Of a DNA stretch of 64,000 nt, positions 23,617 through 34,010 are shown piece after piece (the stretch's first letter is position 1; each line of letters opens with the position of its first letter). Where the stretch lies: positions 496,001-560,000 of the forward strand of contig CAVSDT010000002.1 in NCBI GenBank assembly GCA_963726825.1, written 5' to 3'. A program made the position numbers and the translations under genes. Source of the DNA: DATLGB01 sp963726825. Lineage in GTDB: Bacteria > Actinomycetota > Thermoleophilia > Solirubrobacterales > Solirubrobacteraceae. The notes beneath the pieces were generated by a model, which ran no database searches, was not told the DNA's origin, and saw only the letters and a program-made list of their open reading frames with translations.

Positions 23617-26214
23617 ATGTCCGACCTCGCAGAGCGCACCCGGTACTCGCCGACGGAAGTGGAGCCGCGCATCTTCGAGCGCTGGCAGGCGTCCGGCATG
23701 TTCCACCCCGACGCGGAGGGCGAGGGGGAGACGTACTCGATCGCGATCCCGCCGCCGAACGTCACGGGCGTGCTGCACATGGGCCACGCGCTCAACGGGT
23801 CCATCCAGGACACGCTGATCCGCTACCACCGCATGCGCGGCTTCCGCACGAAGTGGATCCTCGGCACCGACCACGCGGGCATCGCCACACAGACCCAGGT
23901 CGAGCGGCTGCTCGCGTCGGAGGGGACGAGCAAGGAGGAGCTCGGCCGTGAGGCCTTCGTCGAGCGCGTGTGGGCGTGGCGGGCCAAGTACGGCGGCTCG
24001 ATCATCGACCAGTTCAAGCGCCTGGGTCTCAGCCTGGACTACGAGACGGAGCGCTTCACCCTCGACGAGGGCTACGCCAAGGCGGTCATCGAGGTCTTCG
24101 TCGCCCTGTTCGAGAAGGGCCTGATCTATCGCGACCACTACATGGTCAACTGGGACCCGGGCTCGCGCTCGGCGATCTCCGACCTCGAGGTGGAGGAGCG
24201 CGAGGAGACCGACACGCTCTACTCGATCGACTACCCGCTCGAGTCCGGCTCCGGCTCGGTGACGATCGCGACCGTGCGGCCCGAGACGATGCTCGGCGAC
24301 ACCGCGATCGCCGTCCACCCCGACGACGAGCGCTACACGCGCCTCGTGGGCGAGAACGCGATCCTGCCGCTCGTCGGCCGGCGCCTGCGCATCATCGCCG
24401 ACCCCTACGTCAAGCAGGACTTCGGCACGGGCGCGCTCAAGATCACGCCCGGCCACGACCCCAACGACTTCGAGATCGGCCGCCACCACGGGCTCGAGGA
24501 GCTCTCGGTGATCGGCGAGGACGGCCGCATGACGCCCGCCGCCGGCGAGCGCTGGGCCGGCATGACCGTGATGGAGTGCCGCCAGGCGATCGTCACCGAG
24601 CTGCGCGAGCAGGGCCTGATCTCCCACCAGGAGCCCTACGTCCACGACGTGCCGTTCTCGTCGCGCTCGGGCGAGCGGATCGAGCCGCTGATCTCGCTGC
24701 AGTGGTTCATGCAGATGGACGAGCTGGCCAAGCCGGCGATCGACGCCGTCACCGACGGCCGGATCTCGATCACCCCGGAGGGCCAGGAACGCCGCTACCT
24801 CGAGTGGATGGCCAACATCCGCCCCTGGTGCGTCTCGCGCCAGCTGTGGTGGGGCCATCAGCTGCCCGTCTGGTACCGCAACGGCGAGACCTACGTCGGC
24901 CGCACCCCGCCCGTCGGGGACGAGTGGACGCGCGATCCCGACGTGCTCGACACGTGGTTCTCGAGCGCCCTGTGGCCGTTCGCGACGCTCGGCTGGCCCG
25001 AGGGGACGGCGGAGGTCGACGCCTTCTACCCGACCGACGTGCTGTCCACGGCGCGCGACATCCTCTTCCTCTGGGTCGCCCGCATGGCGATGATGGGCCT
25101 CGAGTTCGCCGGCGACATCCCCTTCTCGGACGTCTACGTCCACTCCGTCATCCAGGCCCCGGACGGGCGCCGGATGAGCAAGTCGCTCGGCACGGGCATC
25201 GACCCGCTGGACCTCATCGGCGGCGGCGCGCGCCCGCCCGCCTTCGCCCAAGGCGGCGAGTTCCCCGCCTACGGCGCCGACGCCGTGCGCTTCGGCCTGC
25301 TGGCCATGTCCTCCACCCAGGACGTGCGCTTCAACGAGGACAAGATCGCCCAGGGCGCGCAGCTCGCCAACAAGCTCTACAACGCCGCCCGGCTCGTGCT
25401 CATGCGCGTCGGGGCGGACGCGGTGATGCCGTCGTCCGTGCCGGCCGTGACGGCGCTGGAGGACCGCTGGATCCTCTCGCGGCTGGCCCGCGCCAAGGAC
25501 GCGTTCGCCGCCGCCGTGGAGGGCTATGAGTTCCACCGCGCGGTGCTCGGCCTCTACGACTTCGTCTACGGCGACCTGTGCGACTGGTACCTCGAGCTCG
25601 TCAAGCCGCGCCTGTATGCCGCGGATCCCACCCGTCCGCCGGTGTCCGACGTCGCGCTCCACGTGCTCGGGGAGACCCTGGCGATGGCGCACCCCGTGAT
25701 CCCGTTCGTGACGGAGGAGCTGTGGAGCTTCCTCCCCGGCGTGGACGCGCCCCTGGCGACGTCGGCGTGGCCGGATCGCGATCTCGGCCCCGTCGACGAG
25801 GCCGCCGAGGCCGGCGTCGGCACAGCGATCGAGGTGATCAAGGCCATCCGCACCTGGCGCGACGAGCTCGGCGTGCGCCCGGGTGCGACCATCCCCGCCC
25901 GCCTCGAGGGCTGCGACGGCACGAGCGACCACATCGCCCGCCTCGCCAGGCTGGACCTCGAGGGCGGTGACGGCGAGCCCGTCGCGCGCCTGGTCGCCGG
26001 CGACGCGACGGTGTCCGTCCTGGCGTCCGCCGACGTCGACACGGGCGCCCAGGAGCGGCGCGCCGACGAGCGGCGCAAGACGCTGACGGCCGAGATCGCC
26101 CGCGCCGAGGGCAAGCTCGCCAACGAGCGCTTCGTCGCGCGGGCCCCCGAGGCGGTCGTGCAGGCCGAGCGGGACAAGCTCGCCGCGCTCCAGGCGGAGC
26201 TCGAGGGGTTGTGA
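23617..26214 (+). CDS. valS: Valyl-tRNA synthetase
   Basis: Class I synthetase charging tRNA-Val, 865 residues. The HIGH motif is in PPNVTGVLHMGHAL (about 48-61), the CP1 editing domain spans the middle, and the KMSKS motif is RRMSKSLGTG (near 518). PRLYAAD and the anticodon-binding domain follow, and the end is a coiled coil (RADERRKTLTAEIARAEGKL), a ValS hallmark that excludes LeuS/IleS. The stop overlaps the folC GTG. Confidence 0.97.
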   Translation: MSDLAERTRYSPTEVEPRIFERWQASGMFHPDAEGEGETYSIAIPPPNVTGVLHMGHALNGSIQDTLIRYHRMRGFRTKWILGTDHAGIATQTQVERLLASEGTSKEELGREAFVERVWAWRAKYGGSIIDQFKRLGLSLDYETERFTLDEGYAKAVIEVFVALFEKGLIYRDHYMVNWDPGSRSAISDLEVEEREETDTLYSIDYPLESGSGSVTIATVRPETMLGDTAIAVHPDDERYTRLVGENAILPLVGRRLRIIADPYVKQDFGTGALKITPGHDPNDFEIGRHHGLEELSVIGEDGRMTPAAGERWAGMTVMECRQAIVTELREQGLISHQEPYVHDVPFSSRSGERIEPLISLQWFMQMDELAKPAIDAVTDGRISITPEGQERRYLEWMANIRPWCVSRQLWWGHQLPVWYRNGETYVGRTPPVGDEWTRDPDVLDTWFSSALWPFATLGWPEGTAEVDAFYPTDVLSTARDILFLWVARMAMMGLEFAGDIPFSDVYVHSVIQAPDGRRMSKSLGTGIDPLDLIGGGARPPAFAQGGEFPAYGADAVRFGLLAMSSTQDVRFNEDKIAQGAQLANKLYNAARLVLMRVGADAVMPSSVPAVTALEDRWILSRLARAKDAFAAAVEGYEFHRAVLGLYDFVYGDLCDWYLELVKPRLYAADPTRPPVSDVALHVLGETLAMAHPVIPFVTEELWSFLPGVDAPLATSAWPDRDLGPVDEAAEAGVGTAIEVIKAIRTWRDELGVRPGATIPARLEGCDGTSDHIARLARLDLEGGDGEPVARLVAGDATVSVLASADVDTGAQERRADERRKTLTAEIARAEGKLANERFVARAPEAVVQAERDKLAALQAELEGL

Positions 26215-27446
26215 GCCGCGCGCCCTGGAGCCTGGACCGTGCGGAGGAGCACCTCCTCTCGCTGGAGCTGTTCGGCATGCGGTTCGGGCTCGAGCGGATG
26301 CGGCGGCTGCTGCTCGCGCTGGACTCGCCGCAGACGGCGTTTCGCGCCGTCCACGTCGTCGGCACCAACGGGAAGTCCTCCACCACGCGCTTCGTCGCCG
26401 CGCTGGCCCGCGCGCACGGCGTGCGGGCGGGCGCCTACCTGTCGCCGCACCTGACGTCGTTCGCCGAGCGCGTGCTCGTGAACGGCCACGACGTCTCGGG
26501 CGACGCGTTCGCCGCGGCGGTGCAGCGCACGGCGGAGGCGGCGATCAAGGTCGGGCGCTCCGAGCCCGAGCCCGTGACCCAGTTCGAGCTGCTCACCGCG
26601 GCCGCGTTCGTCGCGCTCGCCGACGCGGGCGTCGAGGTCGCCGCGGTCGAGGCGGGCCTCGGCGGGCGCTGGGACGCCACGAACGTGCTCGACGCCCCGG
26701 TCGTGGTGCTCACCAACGTCGGGCTCGAGCACACCCGCTGGCTCGGCCCCACCATCACGGACATCGCCCGGGAGAAGCTCGCGGTCGTCCGTCCCGCCGC
26801 GACCCTCGTCACCGGCCCGCTGGCCCCCGAGGCCCGCGCCGTGGCCGCCGACACCGGCGCCGCGCGCTGGGTCGAGGTCCCCACCCCGGCGCTCGACCTG
26901 CCGCTCGCCCCGTTCCAGCAGACCAACGCCGCCGTCGCCGGCGCCGCCGTGGAGGCGCTGCTCGGGCCGCTGGACGCCGCTGCCGCCCGCGCCGCGGTGC
27001 TCGCCACGGAGGTGCGCGGGCGCTTCGAGCGCGTCGGGGAGGCGCCGCTGACCGTCGTCGACGGGGCCCACAACCCGGCCGGCATGGCGGCGCTCGTCGA
27101 CGCGCTGGACGCCCTGGACACCACGGGCCGGCTCGTGGCCTGCGTCTCCGTCCTCGACGACAAGGACGCGGCGGCGATGCTCGCCCCGCTGCTGGCCCGC
27201 TGCGCGGCCGCCGTCTTCTGCAGCGCGCCCAACCCGCGGGCGCTTCCGCCGGCGACGCTCGCCTCGCTCGCCGGGCAGGTCGGTCCCGCCGGGCTCGCGA
27301 CGGAGCTCGTACGCGACCCGCAGGCCGCGCTCGAGCGCGCCCGCGCGCTCGCCGGCCCCGACGGCGCCGTCGTGGCCACCGGCTCGATCTACCTCGTGGC
27401 GGACCTGCTCAGTCCGGCGGGGACCCGGAAGGCGTCCGCCCTGTGA
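26211..27446 (+). CDS. folC: Dihydrofolate/folylpolyglutamate synthase
   Basis: Adds L-glutamate to dihydropteroate and to folates; cytoplasmic, Mur-ligase fold, 411 residues. The ATP loop is VVGTNGKSSTTRF (near residue 46). LSPHLTSFAERV and the metal-binding EAGLGGRWDATNVL are typical, and the C-domain has VVDGAHNPAGM. Start is GTG 26211, overlapping the valS TGA; the next small gene overlaps its stop in the same way. Confidence 0.96.
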   Translation: MSRAPWSLDRAEEHLLSLELFGMRFGLERMRRLLLALDSPQTAFRAVHVVGTNGKSSTTRFVAALARAHGVRAGAYLSPHLTSFAERVLVNGHDVSGDAFAAAVQRTAEAAIKVGRSEPEPVTQFELLTAAAFVALADAGVEVAAVEAGLGGRWDATNVLDAPVVVLTNVGLEHTRWLGPTITDIAREKLAVVRPAATLVTGPLAPEARAVAADTGAARWVEVPTPALDLPLAPFQQTNAAVAGAAVEALLGPLDAAAARAAVLATEVRGRFERVGEAPLTVVDGAHNPAGMAALVDALDALDTTGRLVACVSVLDDKDAAAMLAPLLARCAAAVFCSAPNPRALPPATLASLAGQVGPAGLATELVRDPQAALERARALAGPDGAVVATGSIYLVADLLSPAGTRKASAL

Positions 27447-27574
27447 GCGCGCCCGAGCCGCACAACGACGGGCCGAGCGTCCTGGCGATGATCGGCGTGG
27501 TGGCCGTCGTCGTGGCGGTCGTGATCCTCGTCTTCTTCGGGATCGGGTACGCCTTCGGGCGGGCGTTCCTGTGA
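27443..27574 (+). CDS. Small single-pass membrane protein (43 aa)
   Basis: GTG 27443 overlaps the folC TGA as GTGA. The product has a short polar N-terminus (MSAPEPHNDGPS) and one long hydrophobic helix (VLAMIGVVAVVVAVVILVF), ending FGIGYAFGRAFL. The overlap with folC and the clear membrane segment support a real gene. I do not recognise it; regulation is probably by coupling to folC translation. Confidence 0.7.
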   Translation: MSAPEPHNDGPSVLAMIGVVAVVVAVVILVFFGIGYAFGRAFL

Positions 27575-27625
27575 CGCCCGCACCCTGCTGAGCAGGGGGA
27601 TGGCCCTCCCCGCCGAAAGCTCGCC

Positions 27626-27631
27626 TATGCT
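27626..27631 (+). promoter_or_regulatory. Putative -10 hexamer TATGCT before the zinc-ribbon gene
   Basis: TATGCT ends 7 nt before GTG 27639. This favours that start over the ATG embedded in the hexamer itself (27627) and over the upstream ATG at 27600. Confidence 0.5.
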
Positions 27632-27638
27632 TGCCGCT

Positions 27639-28187
27639 GTGCTGCACCAGCTCGCCGTCTTCGGCATCGAGAACCGTGGTCTCGACACAGCCGTCAAGGT
27701 CCTCCTCCTGTTCCTCGTGGTCGTGTGGGCGGCGCTGCTGTTCTGGACCTACGCCGACGCGCGACGCCGGATCGACGATCCGATGCTCGTGGCCTGCGCC
27801 ACGGCGGCCTCGCTGTTCCCGTTCGTCGGGACGATCGTCTACACGATCGTGCGCCCGCCGGAGTTCCTCGACGACGTGCGCCTGCGCGAGCTCGAGATGC
27901 ACGCCGCCGAGTCGCGCCTGCACCAGGCCGACTGGGACCTGTGCCCGAACTGCGACTACGAGATCCGGTCCGACTACCTGCGCTGCCCGAGCTGCCTGCG
28001 CCGCCTGAAGGAGCCCTGCCGCTCCTGCGGCAAGCCGTTGGACGCGCAGTGGAAGCTGTGCCCGTTCTGCGAGACCGAGGTCTCGGGGAGCACCGGCAAC
28101 GGCGACTTCGCGCCCCAGTCATCGTCACGGTCCTCGCGCCGCCGTCGCGGCCAGGAGACGGCGGCGATGGACTACCCGATCGAGTAG
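27639..28187 (+). CDS. Membrane protein with double zinc ribbon
   Basis: The 182-residue product has two N-terminal hydrophobic helices (VKVLLLFLVVVWAALLFW and a second around ATAASLFPFVGTIVY) and a cytoplasmic C-terminal half with four CxxC knuckles (CPNC, CPSC, CRSC, CPFC), i.e. two zinc ribbons. A Ser/Arg-rich tail ends it. Similar proteins are common in actinobacteria but have no assigned function. Start GTG 27639 is chosen from the TATGCT spacing. Confidence 0.8.
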   Translation: MLHQLAVFGIENRGLDTAVKVLLLFLVVVWAALLFWTYADARRRIDDPMLVACATAASLFPFVGTIVYTIVRPPEFLDDVRLRELEMHAAESRLHQADWDLCPNCDYEIRSDYLRCPSCLRRLKEPCRSCGKPLDAQWKLCPFCETEVSGSTGNGDFAPQSSSRSSRRRRGQETAAMDYPIE

Positions 28188-28200
28188 CCCACGGCGCGGC

Positions 28201-28206
28201 TAGCCT
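28201..28206 (+). promoter_or_regulatory. Putative -10 hexamer TAGCCT before ndk
   Basis: TAGCCT ends 9 nt before ATG 28216. Confidence 0.5.
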
Positions 28207-28215
28207 CCGCGCCCC

Positions 28216-28626
28216 ATGGCTATCGAACGCACCCTCATCCTCGTCAAGCCCGACGCCTTCGCGCGCGGCCTCAGCGGCGAGATCATCGCCCGCTTCGAGC
28301 GCAAGGGCCTGACCCTCGCCGCGCTCAAGCTGATGACGCTCGACGAGGACACCGCCAAGCAGCACTACGCCGAGCACGACGGCAAGCCCTTCTTCGGGGA
28401 GCTCGTGGAGTTCATCACCTCCGGCCCGCTCGTCGCGATGGTGCTCGAGGGCGAGTCGGCCATCAAGGCCGCCCGCCAGGTCATCGGCGCCACCAACCCG
28501 CTCGAGGCCACCACGGGCTCGATCCGCGGCGACTTCGCGACGGAGGTCGGCAAGAACATGGTCCACGGCTCCGACTCGCCCGAGTCCGGTCAGCGCGAGG
28601 CCGGCCTCTTCTTCCCCGAGCTCTAG
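28216..28626 (+). CDS. ndk: Nucleoside diphosphate kinase
   Basis: Transfers gamma-phosphate from NTPs to NDPs through a phosphohistidine. At 136 residues it is the normal bacterial length. TLILVKPDAFARGL opens the protein, and the active site NMVHGSDSPESG places the phosphorylated His at 117. The next gene (Maf) starts about 10 bp after the stop, so both may share one mRNA. Confidence 0.97.
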   Translation: MAIERTLILVKPDAFARGLSGEIIARFERKGLTLAALKLMTLDEDTAKQHYAEHDGKPFFGELVEFITSGPLVAMVLEGESAIKAARQVIGATNPLEATTGSIRGDFATEVGKNMVHGSDSPESGQREAGLFFPEL

Positions 28627-28636
28627 GCGGCGCACC

Positions 28637-29182
28637 CTGAGCCTCGTCCTCGCCTCTCGCTCGCCGCAGCGTGCGGCGATCCTGACCCAGCTGGGCGTGC
28701 CGTTCACGGCGCGCCCGGCGGACGTCGCGGAGCTCGCTGCCGGTGAGCCCCACGCGGTCGCGGCCGAGAACGCCCGCCGCAAGGCGGCCGCGACCGAGGC
28801 GGGGCCGGGGGAGGTCGTGCTGGGCGTCGACACCCTCGTGGCCCTCGACGGGGTCATCTACGGCAAGCCGCGCGACTCCGAGCACGCCGTGCAGACCCTG
28901 CGCACGCTGGCCGGCCGCACCCACGAGGTCGTCTCCGGTCTCGTCCTGGGGACGCACCGGCCGGTCACCGCGGTCACGACCGTCACGTTCCGCGACCTCG
29001 ACGACGCGGCGCTCGCCGCCTACGTCGCCACGGGGGAGTGGGAGGGCCGGGCCGGCGGGTACGCCATCCAGGGCCGCGGAGCCGCGCTGGTACGCGGGAT
29101 CCGGGGGGACTACCTCAACGTCGTCGGCCTCCCGGTGGCCGCGCTGCTCGACCTCGCGCCGGACCTCCTGCGCCCCGCCTGA
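28637..29182 (+). CDS. maf: Maf-like nucleoside triphosphate pyrophosphatase
   Basis: House-cleaning enzyme hydrolysing non-canonical or modified NTPs to monophosphates. The N-terminal signature LVLASRSPQRAAIL must be in the protein, but the only possible initiation codon before it in frame is CTG at 28637; the first ATG (28697) would delete it. From CTG the product is 181 residues, normal for Maf. Later motifs are VVLGVDTLVALDG, GKPRD and EWEGRAGGYAIQGRGAAL. The conserved SPRR loop reads SPQR. Confidence 0.88.
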   Translation: MSLVLASRSPQRAAILTQLGVPFTARPADVAELAAGEPHAVAAENARRKAAATEAGPGEVVLGVDTLVALDGVIYGKPRDSEHAVQTLRTLAGRTHEVVSGLVLGTHRPVTAVTTVTFRDLDDAALAAYVATGEWEGRAGGYAIQGRGAALVRGIRGDYLNVVGLPVAALLDLAPDLLRPA

Positions 29183-29222
29183 ACCCGCCCGCGCACGGGT
29201 CGTTGCAGGAAGATCGCGCCCA

Positions 29223-29250
29223 TTGGCGACGGACCCCCTTCCGCTAGAGT
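29223..29250 (+). promoter_or_regulatory. Promoter of the mre operon (TTGGCG-N16-TAGAGT)
   Basis: TTGGCG (29223-29228) and TAGAGT (29245-29250) are 16 bp apart, one of few places with both a -35 and -10 match. Transcription would begin near 29257, about 55 nt before ATG 29312. Confidence 0.5.
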
Positions 29251-29311
29251 CAGCCCTTCGGCCGCGGCCCGCTGGAACCACTCCTGCGGCCGTGCGCTGG
29301 ACCACGCCACC

Positions 29312-30373
<1,062 letters not shown>

Positions 30374-30382
30374 CCCGACGTT

Positions 30383-31267
30383 TTGTACGACCGGCAGGTC
30401 AGACGCAGACGACTGGTCCTCGCGATCTTCGTCGTCCTCTCACTCGGGCTCCTCACCATGTACTTCGGGGAGTCCAACGGCGGCGGCCTCCACTCCCTCC
30501 AGCGCGGCGCCCTCGGCGTCCTCGGACCCATCCAGGAAGGCGCCTCGCGTGCGCTGAAGCCGTTCCGCGACCTCGGCGGCTGGGTCGGCGACACGCTCGA
30601 GGCCAAGGGCGAGAACAAGAAGCTCACGGCGGCCAACCGGGCGCTCGAGCGCGAGAACAGCGACCTGCAGGCGGCCGGCAACGAGAACAAGGACCTCCGG
30701 CAGCTGCTGTCGATCAACGACTCGGGCGGCCTGGACCAGTACGACCCCGTCCGCGCGCGCGTCACCGGCCGCTCCTCCAACCTGTTCGCCTCCACGATCA
30801 TCATCGACAAGGGGACGTCGAGCGGCGTGCGCGACGGCCAGCCCGTCGTCAACGGCGAGGGCCTCGTCGGCCGCGTGACGGGCGCCTCGGCCGGCTACTC
30901 CGTGGTGACGCTGATCACCGACGACGAGTTCGCCGCCGCCGCGCGGACGCTCGGCTCCAACCAGGCGGCCACCGTCGAGGCCGCGCCCAACCGGCCCGGC
31001 CGGCTCGAGCTGCGCCTCCCGCGCAACCCGGGCAAGGTGCGCAAGGGCGAGCGCGTCGTCACGGACGGCTCCGCATCCCAGCGCCTGCGGTCCTACTACC
31101 CGCCGAACATCCCGATCGGCAAGATCACCGACATCGACTACGGCGACGGCGATCTGGACCGCCAGTTCTTCGTCCGGCCCGTCGTCGACCTGAGCAAGAT
31201 GCTCTACGTCGAGGCCCTGACGAGCAACGACGGGGCGCCCACCGTGGCGTCCGCAGGCACGCCATGA
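30383..31267 (+). CDS. mreC: Rod shape-determining protein MreC
   Basis: Bitopic membrane protein linking MreB to PBP2, 294 residues. A basic N-terminus precedes one TM helix (LVLAIFVVLSLGLLTMYF). A coiled coil follows (about 70-115: ENKKLTAANRALERENSDL), then the paired beta-barrel MreC domain with GLVGRVTGASAGYSVVTLITD. Start is TTG at 30383, 10 bp after mreB. The stop overlaps mreD as ATGA. Confidence 0.93.
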   Translation: MYDRQVRRRRLVLAIFVVLSLGLLTMYFGESNGGGLHSLQRGALGVLGPIQEGASRALKPFRDLGGWVGDTLEAKGENKKLTAANRALERENSDLQAAGNENKDLRQLLSINDSGGLDQYDPVRARVTGRSSNLFASTIIIDKGTSSGVRDGQPVVNGEGLVGRVTGASAGYSVVTLITDDEFAAAARTLGSNQAATVEAAPNRPGRLELRLPRNPGKVRKGERVVTDGSASQRLRSYYPPNIPIGKITDIDYGDGDLDRQFFVRPVVDLSKMLYVEALTSNDGAPTVASAGTP

Positions 31268-31848
31268 CGCCGATCTCCGGCCAGCTCGTCGGGCGCCTGC
31301 TCCTCCTCGCCGTCCTGATCGTCGTCCTGCAGGCGACCGCCGTCTCCCAGATCGAGATCCTGGGGGTCCCGGCCGACCTGACGCCGCTCGTGGTCGCGTC
31401 CGCCGGGCTGCTGCTCGGCGCGGTCCCCGCGGCGGGCCTCGGCTTCGCCGTCGGCCTGCTCGTCGACACCGCCCAGCTGCAGACGCTCGGGGTCTCCAGC
31501 CTGCTCCTCGTGGCGATCGGCTACGGGGCCGGGCGCCTGCGCGAGCTGCGCGACCCCGCCCACGGGCTGACCCCGATGGCGGTGGGCGCCGCCGCGGCCG
31601 CCGTCTCCTCGCTGGGCTACGCCGTGCTGCAGTTCCTCCTCGGCGTCGACGTCCCGTTCTCGGGCCTGCTCCTGCGCGACCTGCTGATGAGCATCGTGCT
31701 CGACACGCTGCTCGCGCTGCCCGTGTACGCGCTCACGCGCCGCCTGCTGCTCCCCTTCATCCCCGACGACCCGCGCCGCCGCCGGCGCCGGGCCTACACC
31801 ACGGGCGGCCTGTCGCCGCTGTCGCGGTCGCGGGCGAGGCGCGTCTGA
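31264..31848 (+). CDS. mreD: Rod shape-determining protein MreD
   Basis: Polytopic inner-membrane component of the elongasome, 194 residues with about five or six hydrophobic helices (LLLLAVLIVVLQATAV, LTPLVVASAGLLLGAVPAAG and others). An Arg-rich cytoplasmic tail (DDPRRRRRRAY) ends it. MreD is poorly conserved in sequence; the call relies strongly on position between mreC and PBP2. Starts in the mreC stop (ATGA), ends one base into the next ATG. Confidence 0.9.
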   Translation: MTPISGQLVGRLLLLAVLIVVLQATAVSQIEILGVPADLTPLVVASAGLLLGAVPAAGLGFAVGLLVDTAQLQTLGVSSLLLVAIGYGAGRLRELRDPAHGLTPMAVGAAAAAVSSLGYAVLQFLLGVDVPFSGLLLRDLLMSIVLDTLLALPVYALTRRLLLPFIPDDPRRRRRRAYTTGGLSPLSRSRARRV

Positions 31849-34010
31849 TGCCCCCCTCGATGGAGGACCGGCGCCCGCCGATCACCCCGCAGCTCGCCCG
31901 CCGCGTGGCGATCTTCGGCGGCATCGCGTTCGTCCTGTTCGCCGCGCTGTTCTTCCGCCTGTGGTTCCTCCAGGTGCTCTCGGGCGACGACTACGTGTCC
32001 CAGGCGGCGCAGAACAAGGTGCGCAAGATCCGGATCGAGGCGCCGCGCGGCAACGTCGTGGACCGCAACGACAAGCCGCTGATCCGCACCCGGCAGGCCG
32101 CCGTCGTGCAGATCCTCCCGAGCCGGCTGCCCGAGTCCGAGCGCACCGCCGCCGCCGAGTACGGCTCGAAGGTCTCCGCCGCCGAGCGCCAGCGGCTCGC
32201 CGCCGTCGACCGGTTGAAGACCTTCGACCGCAACCGCCGCCGGGCCGGCCGCAGGATGACGCGCGCGGAGCGCCGCGAGCACCGCCTGCTCGCCCGCGCC
32301 TCGCGCCAGGCGCGATCGGTCCCCGTCCCGCCGGTGCCGCCCGACGCGACCGTGCAGCGCCTGTATCGCAAGCTCGGCCGCGTGCTGGAGATCAGCCCCG
32401 CGACGATCCACAAGCGCGTCGTGCAGCAGGTCGCCCAGACGCCGTACGCGGCCGTCACCATCAAGACCGACGTGGGGCAGGCCGCCTTCAGCTACCTCAA
32501 GGAGCGCCAGGCGCAGTTCCCCGGCGTCTCACCCGAGATCCAGTACCTGCGCTACTACCCCTACAAGACGCTGGGCGCCCACCTGTTCGGCACGCTGCGC
32601 GAGATCTCGCCGACCGAGCTCAAGCAGAAGCGCTACCGCGGCATCCAGCAGGGCGAGCGCATCGGCGCAGGCGGCATCGAGCAGACCTACGACCAGTACC
32701 TGCGTGGCCAGGACGGCTACTACCGCCAGGTCGTCGACGCGCTCGGCCAGCCCTGCGACGACCCCCGGCGCTGTCCCGTCCGCCGGGTCAAGCCCCAGCA
32801 GGGCCAGCAGCTCAAGCTCACGCTCGACCTCGGGGTGGAGCGGGAGGGGACCAAGGCGCTCTCGGAGGTCGTCCCCGCCGGCCGCGGCGGCGCCTTCGTG
32901 GCGATGGACCCGACGAACGGCGACATCCTCGGCCTCGGCTCCTACCCGACCTACGACGCGAACCTGTTCGCCAAGCCGATCTCGCAGGAGAAGTACTCGG
33001 CGCTCAACTCCGAGGAGGAGGGCAAGCCGCTGCTGGACCGCGCGATCGCCGGCGTCTATCCGACCGGCTCGGTGTTCAAGCTGATCACCGCCACGGCGGC
33101 GCTGGAGTCGGGGCTGATCACGCCGACGACGCCGATCACCGACGACGGCTCCTTCGAGCTCGGCACGCAGACCTTCAAGAACGCCAAGGACGCCGTGTTC
33201 GGCACCATCAACGTGACGAAGGCGATCGAGGTCTCCTCCGACGTCTTCTTCTACATCCTGGGCAACCGGATGTACTCCCAGAAGGGCCAGGTGCTGCAGA
33301 CCTGGGCACGCAAGTACGGCCTGGGCAAGACGACGGGCATCGACCTCCCGGGCGAGTTCGGCGGCCTGGTCCCCGACCGCAAGTGGCGCGACACCGGCTA
33401 CCGCAAGTTCGCGGCCTGCATCAAGAAGAACAACCTGCCGGCCACGGGGGCGGAGACGATCGCCGCCTGCGGTGGCATCGACCGCCGCTACTCCGCGGGC
33501 GACAACGTCAACCTCGCCGTCGGCCAGGGCGACCTGCAGGCGACGCCGCTGCAGATGGCGACGGCCTACTCGGCGCTGGCCAACGGCGGCCGCGTCGTCG
33601 AGCCGCACCTCGGTGCCGAGGTCGAGGACGGCGAGGGCCAGCTGCAGCAGCGGCTGCGCTTCCCGACCCGGCGCAAGCTCGACATCTCCCCGAGCACCCA
33701 GAACGCGATCCTCACCGGCCTGCGCGGCGCCGCCTCCGCGGCCGACGGCACGTCGTCTGACGTGTTCAAGGACCTCCCGGTCGACGTCTACGGCAAGACG
33801 GGCACGGCCGAGCGCGGCATCGGCAACCCCGACCAGTCCTGGTACGTGGCCTACGTGCCCGACAAGACGCGGCCGATCGTCGTCGCCGTGACCGTCGAGG
33901 GCGGCGGTTTCGGCGCCGAATCGGCGGCTCCCACCGCCTGCAGGATCATCGCGAAGTGGCGGGACCTGTCAGGGTCCTCCTGCCAGGCCGGCACCGACAC
34001 CTCCAACTAG
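31848..34010 (+). CDS. mrdA: Penicillin-binding protein 2 (elongasome transpeptidase)
   Basis: Class B PBP that cross-links peptidoglycan with RodA; 720 residues. One N-terminal TM helix (VAIFGGIAFVLFAALFFRLWF), the pedestal motif APRGNVVDRND, then the transpeptidase domain with SxxK at Ser408-Lys411 (YPTGSVFK), the S-x-D/N motif at 463-465 (SSD) and KTG at 650-652. A basic, Arg-rich insert near residues 120-160 enlarges the pedestal. Starts within the mreD stop and overlaps rodA by one base. Confidence 0.94.
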   Translation: MPPSMEDRRPPITPQLARRVAIFGGIAFVLFAALFFRLWFLQVLSGDDYVSQAAQNKVRKIRIEAPRGNVVDRNDKPLIRTRQAAVVQILPSRLPESERTAAAEYGSKVSAAERQRLAAVDRLKTFDRNRRRAGRRMTRAERREHRLLARASRQARSVPVPPVPPDATVQRLYRKLGRVLEISPATIHKRVVQQVAQTPYAAVTIKTDVGQAAFSYLKERQAQFPGVSPEIQYLRYYPYKTLGAHLFGTLREISPTELKQKRYRGIQQGERIGAGGIEQTYDQYLRGQDGYYRQVVDALGQPCDDPRRCPVRRVKPQQGQQLKLTLDLGVEREGTKALSEVVPAGRGGAFVAMDPTNGDILGLGSYPTYDANLFAKPISQEKYSALNSEEEGKPLLDRAIAGVYPTGSVFKLITATAALESGLITPTTPITDDGSFELGTQTFKNAKDAVFGTINVTKAIEVSSDVFFYILGNRMYSQKGQVLQTWARKYGLGKTTGIDLPGEFGGLVPDRKWRDTGYRKFAACIKKNNLPATGAETIAACGGIDRRYSAGDNVNLAVGQGDLQATPLQMATAYSALANGGRVVEPHLGAEVEDGEGQLQQRLRFPTRRKLDISPSTQNAILTGLRGAASAADGTSSDVFKDLPVDVYGKTGTAERGIGNPDQSWYVAYVPDKTRPIVVAVTVEGGGFGAESAAPTACRIIAKWRDLSGSSCQAGTDTSN

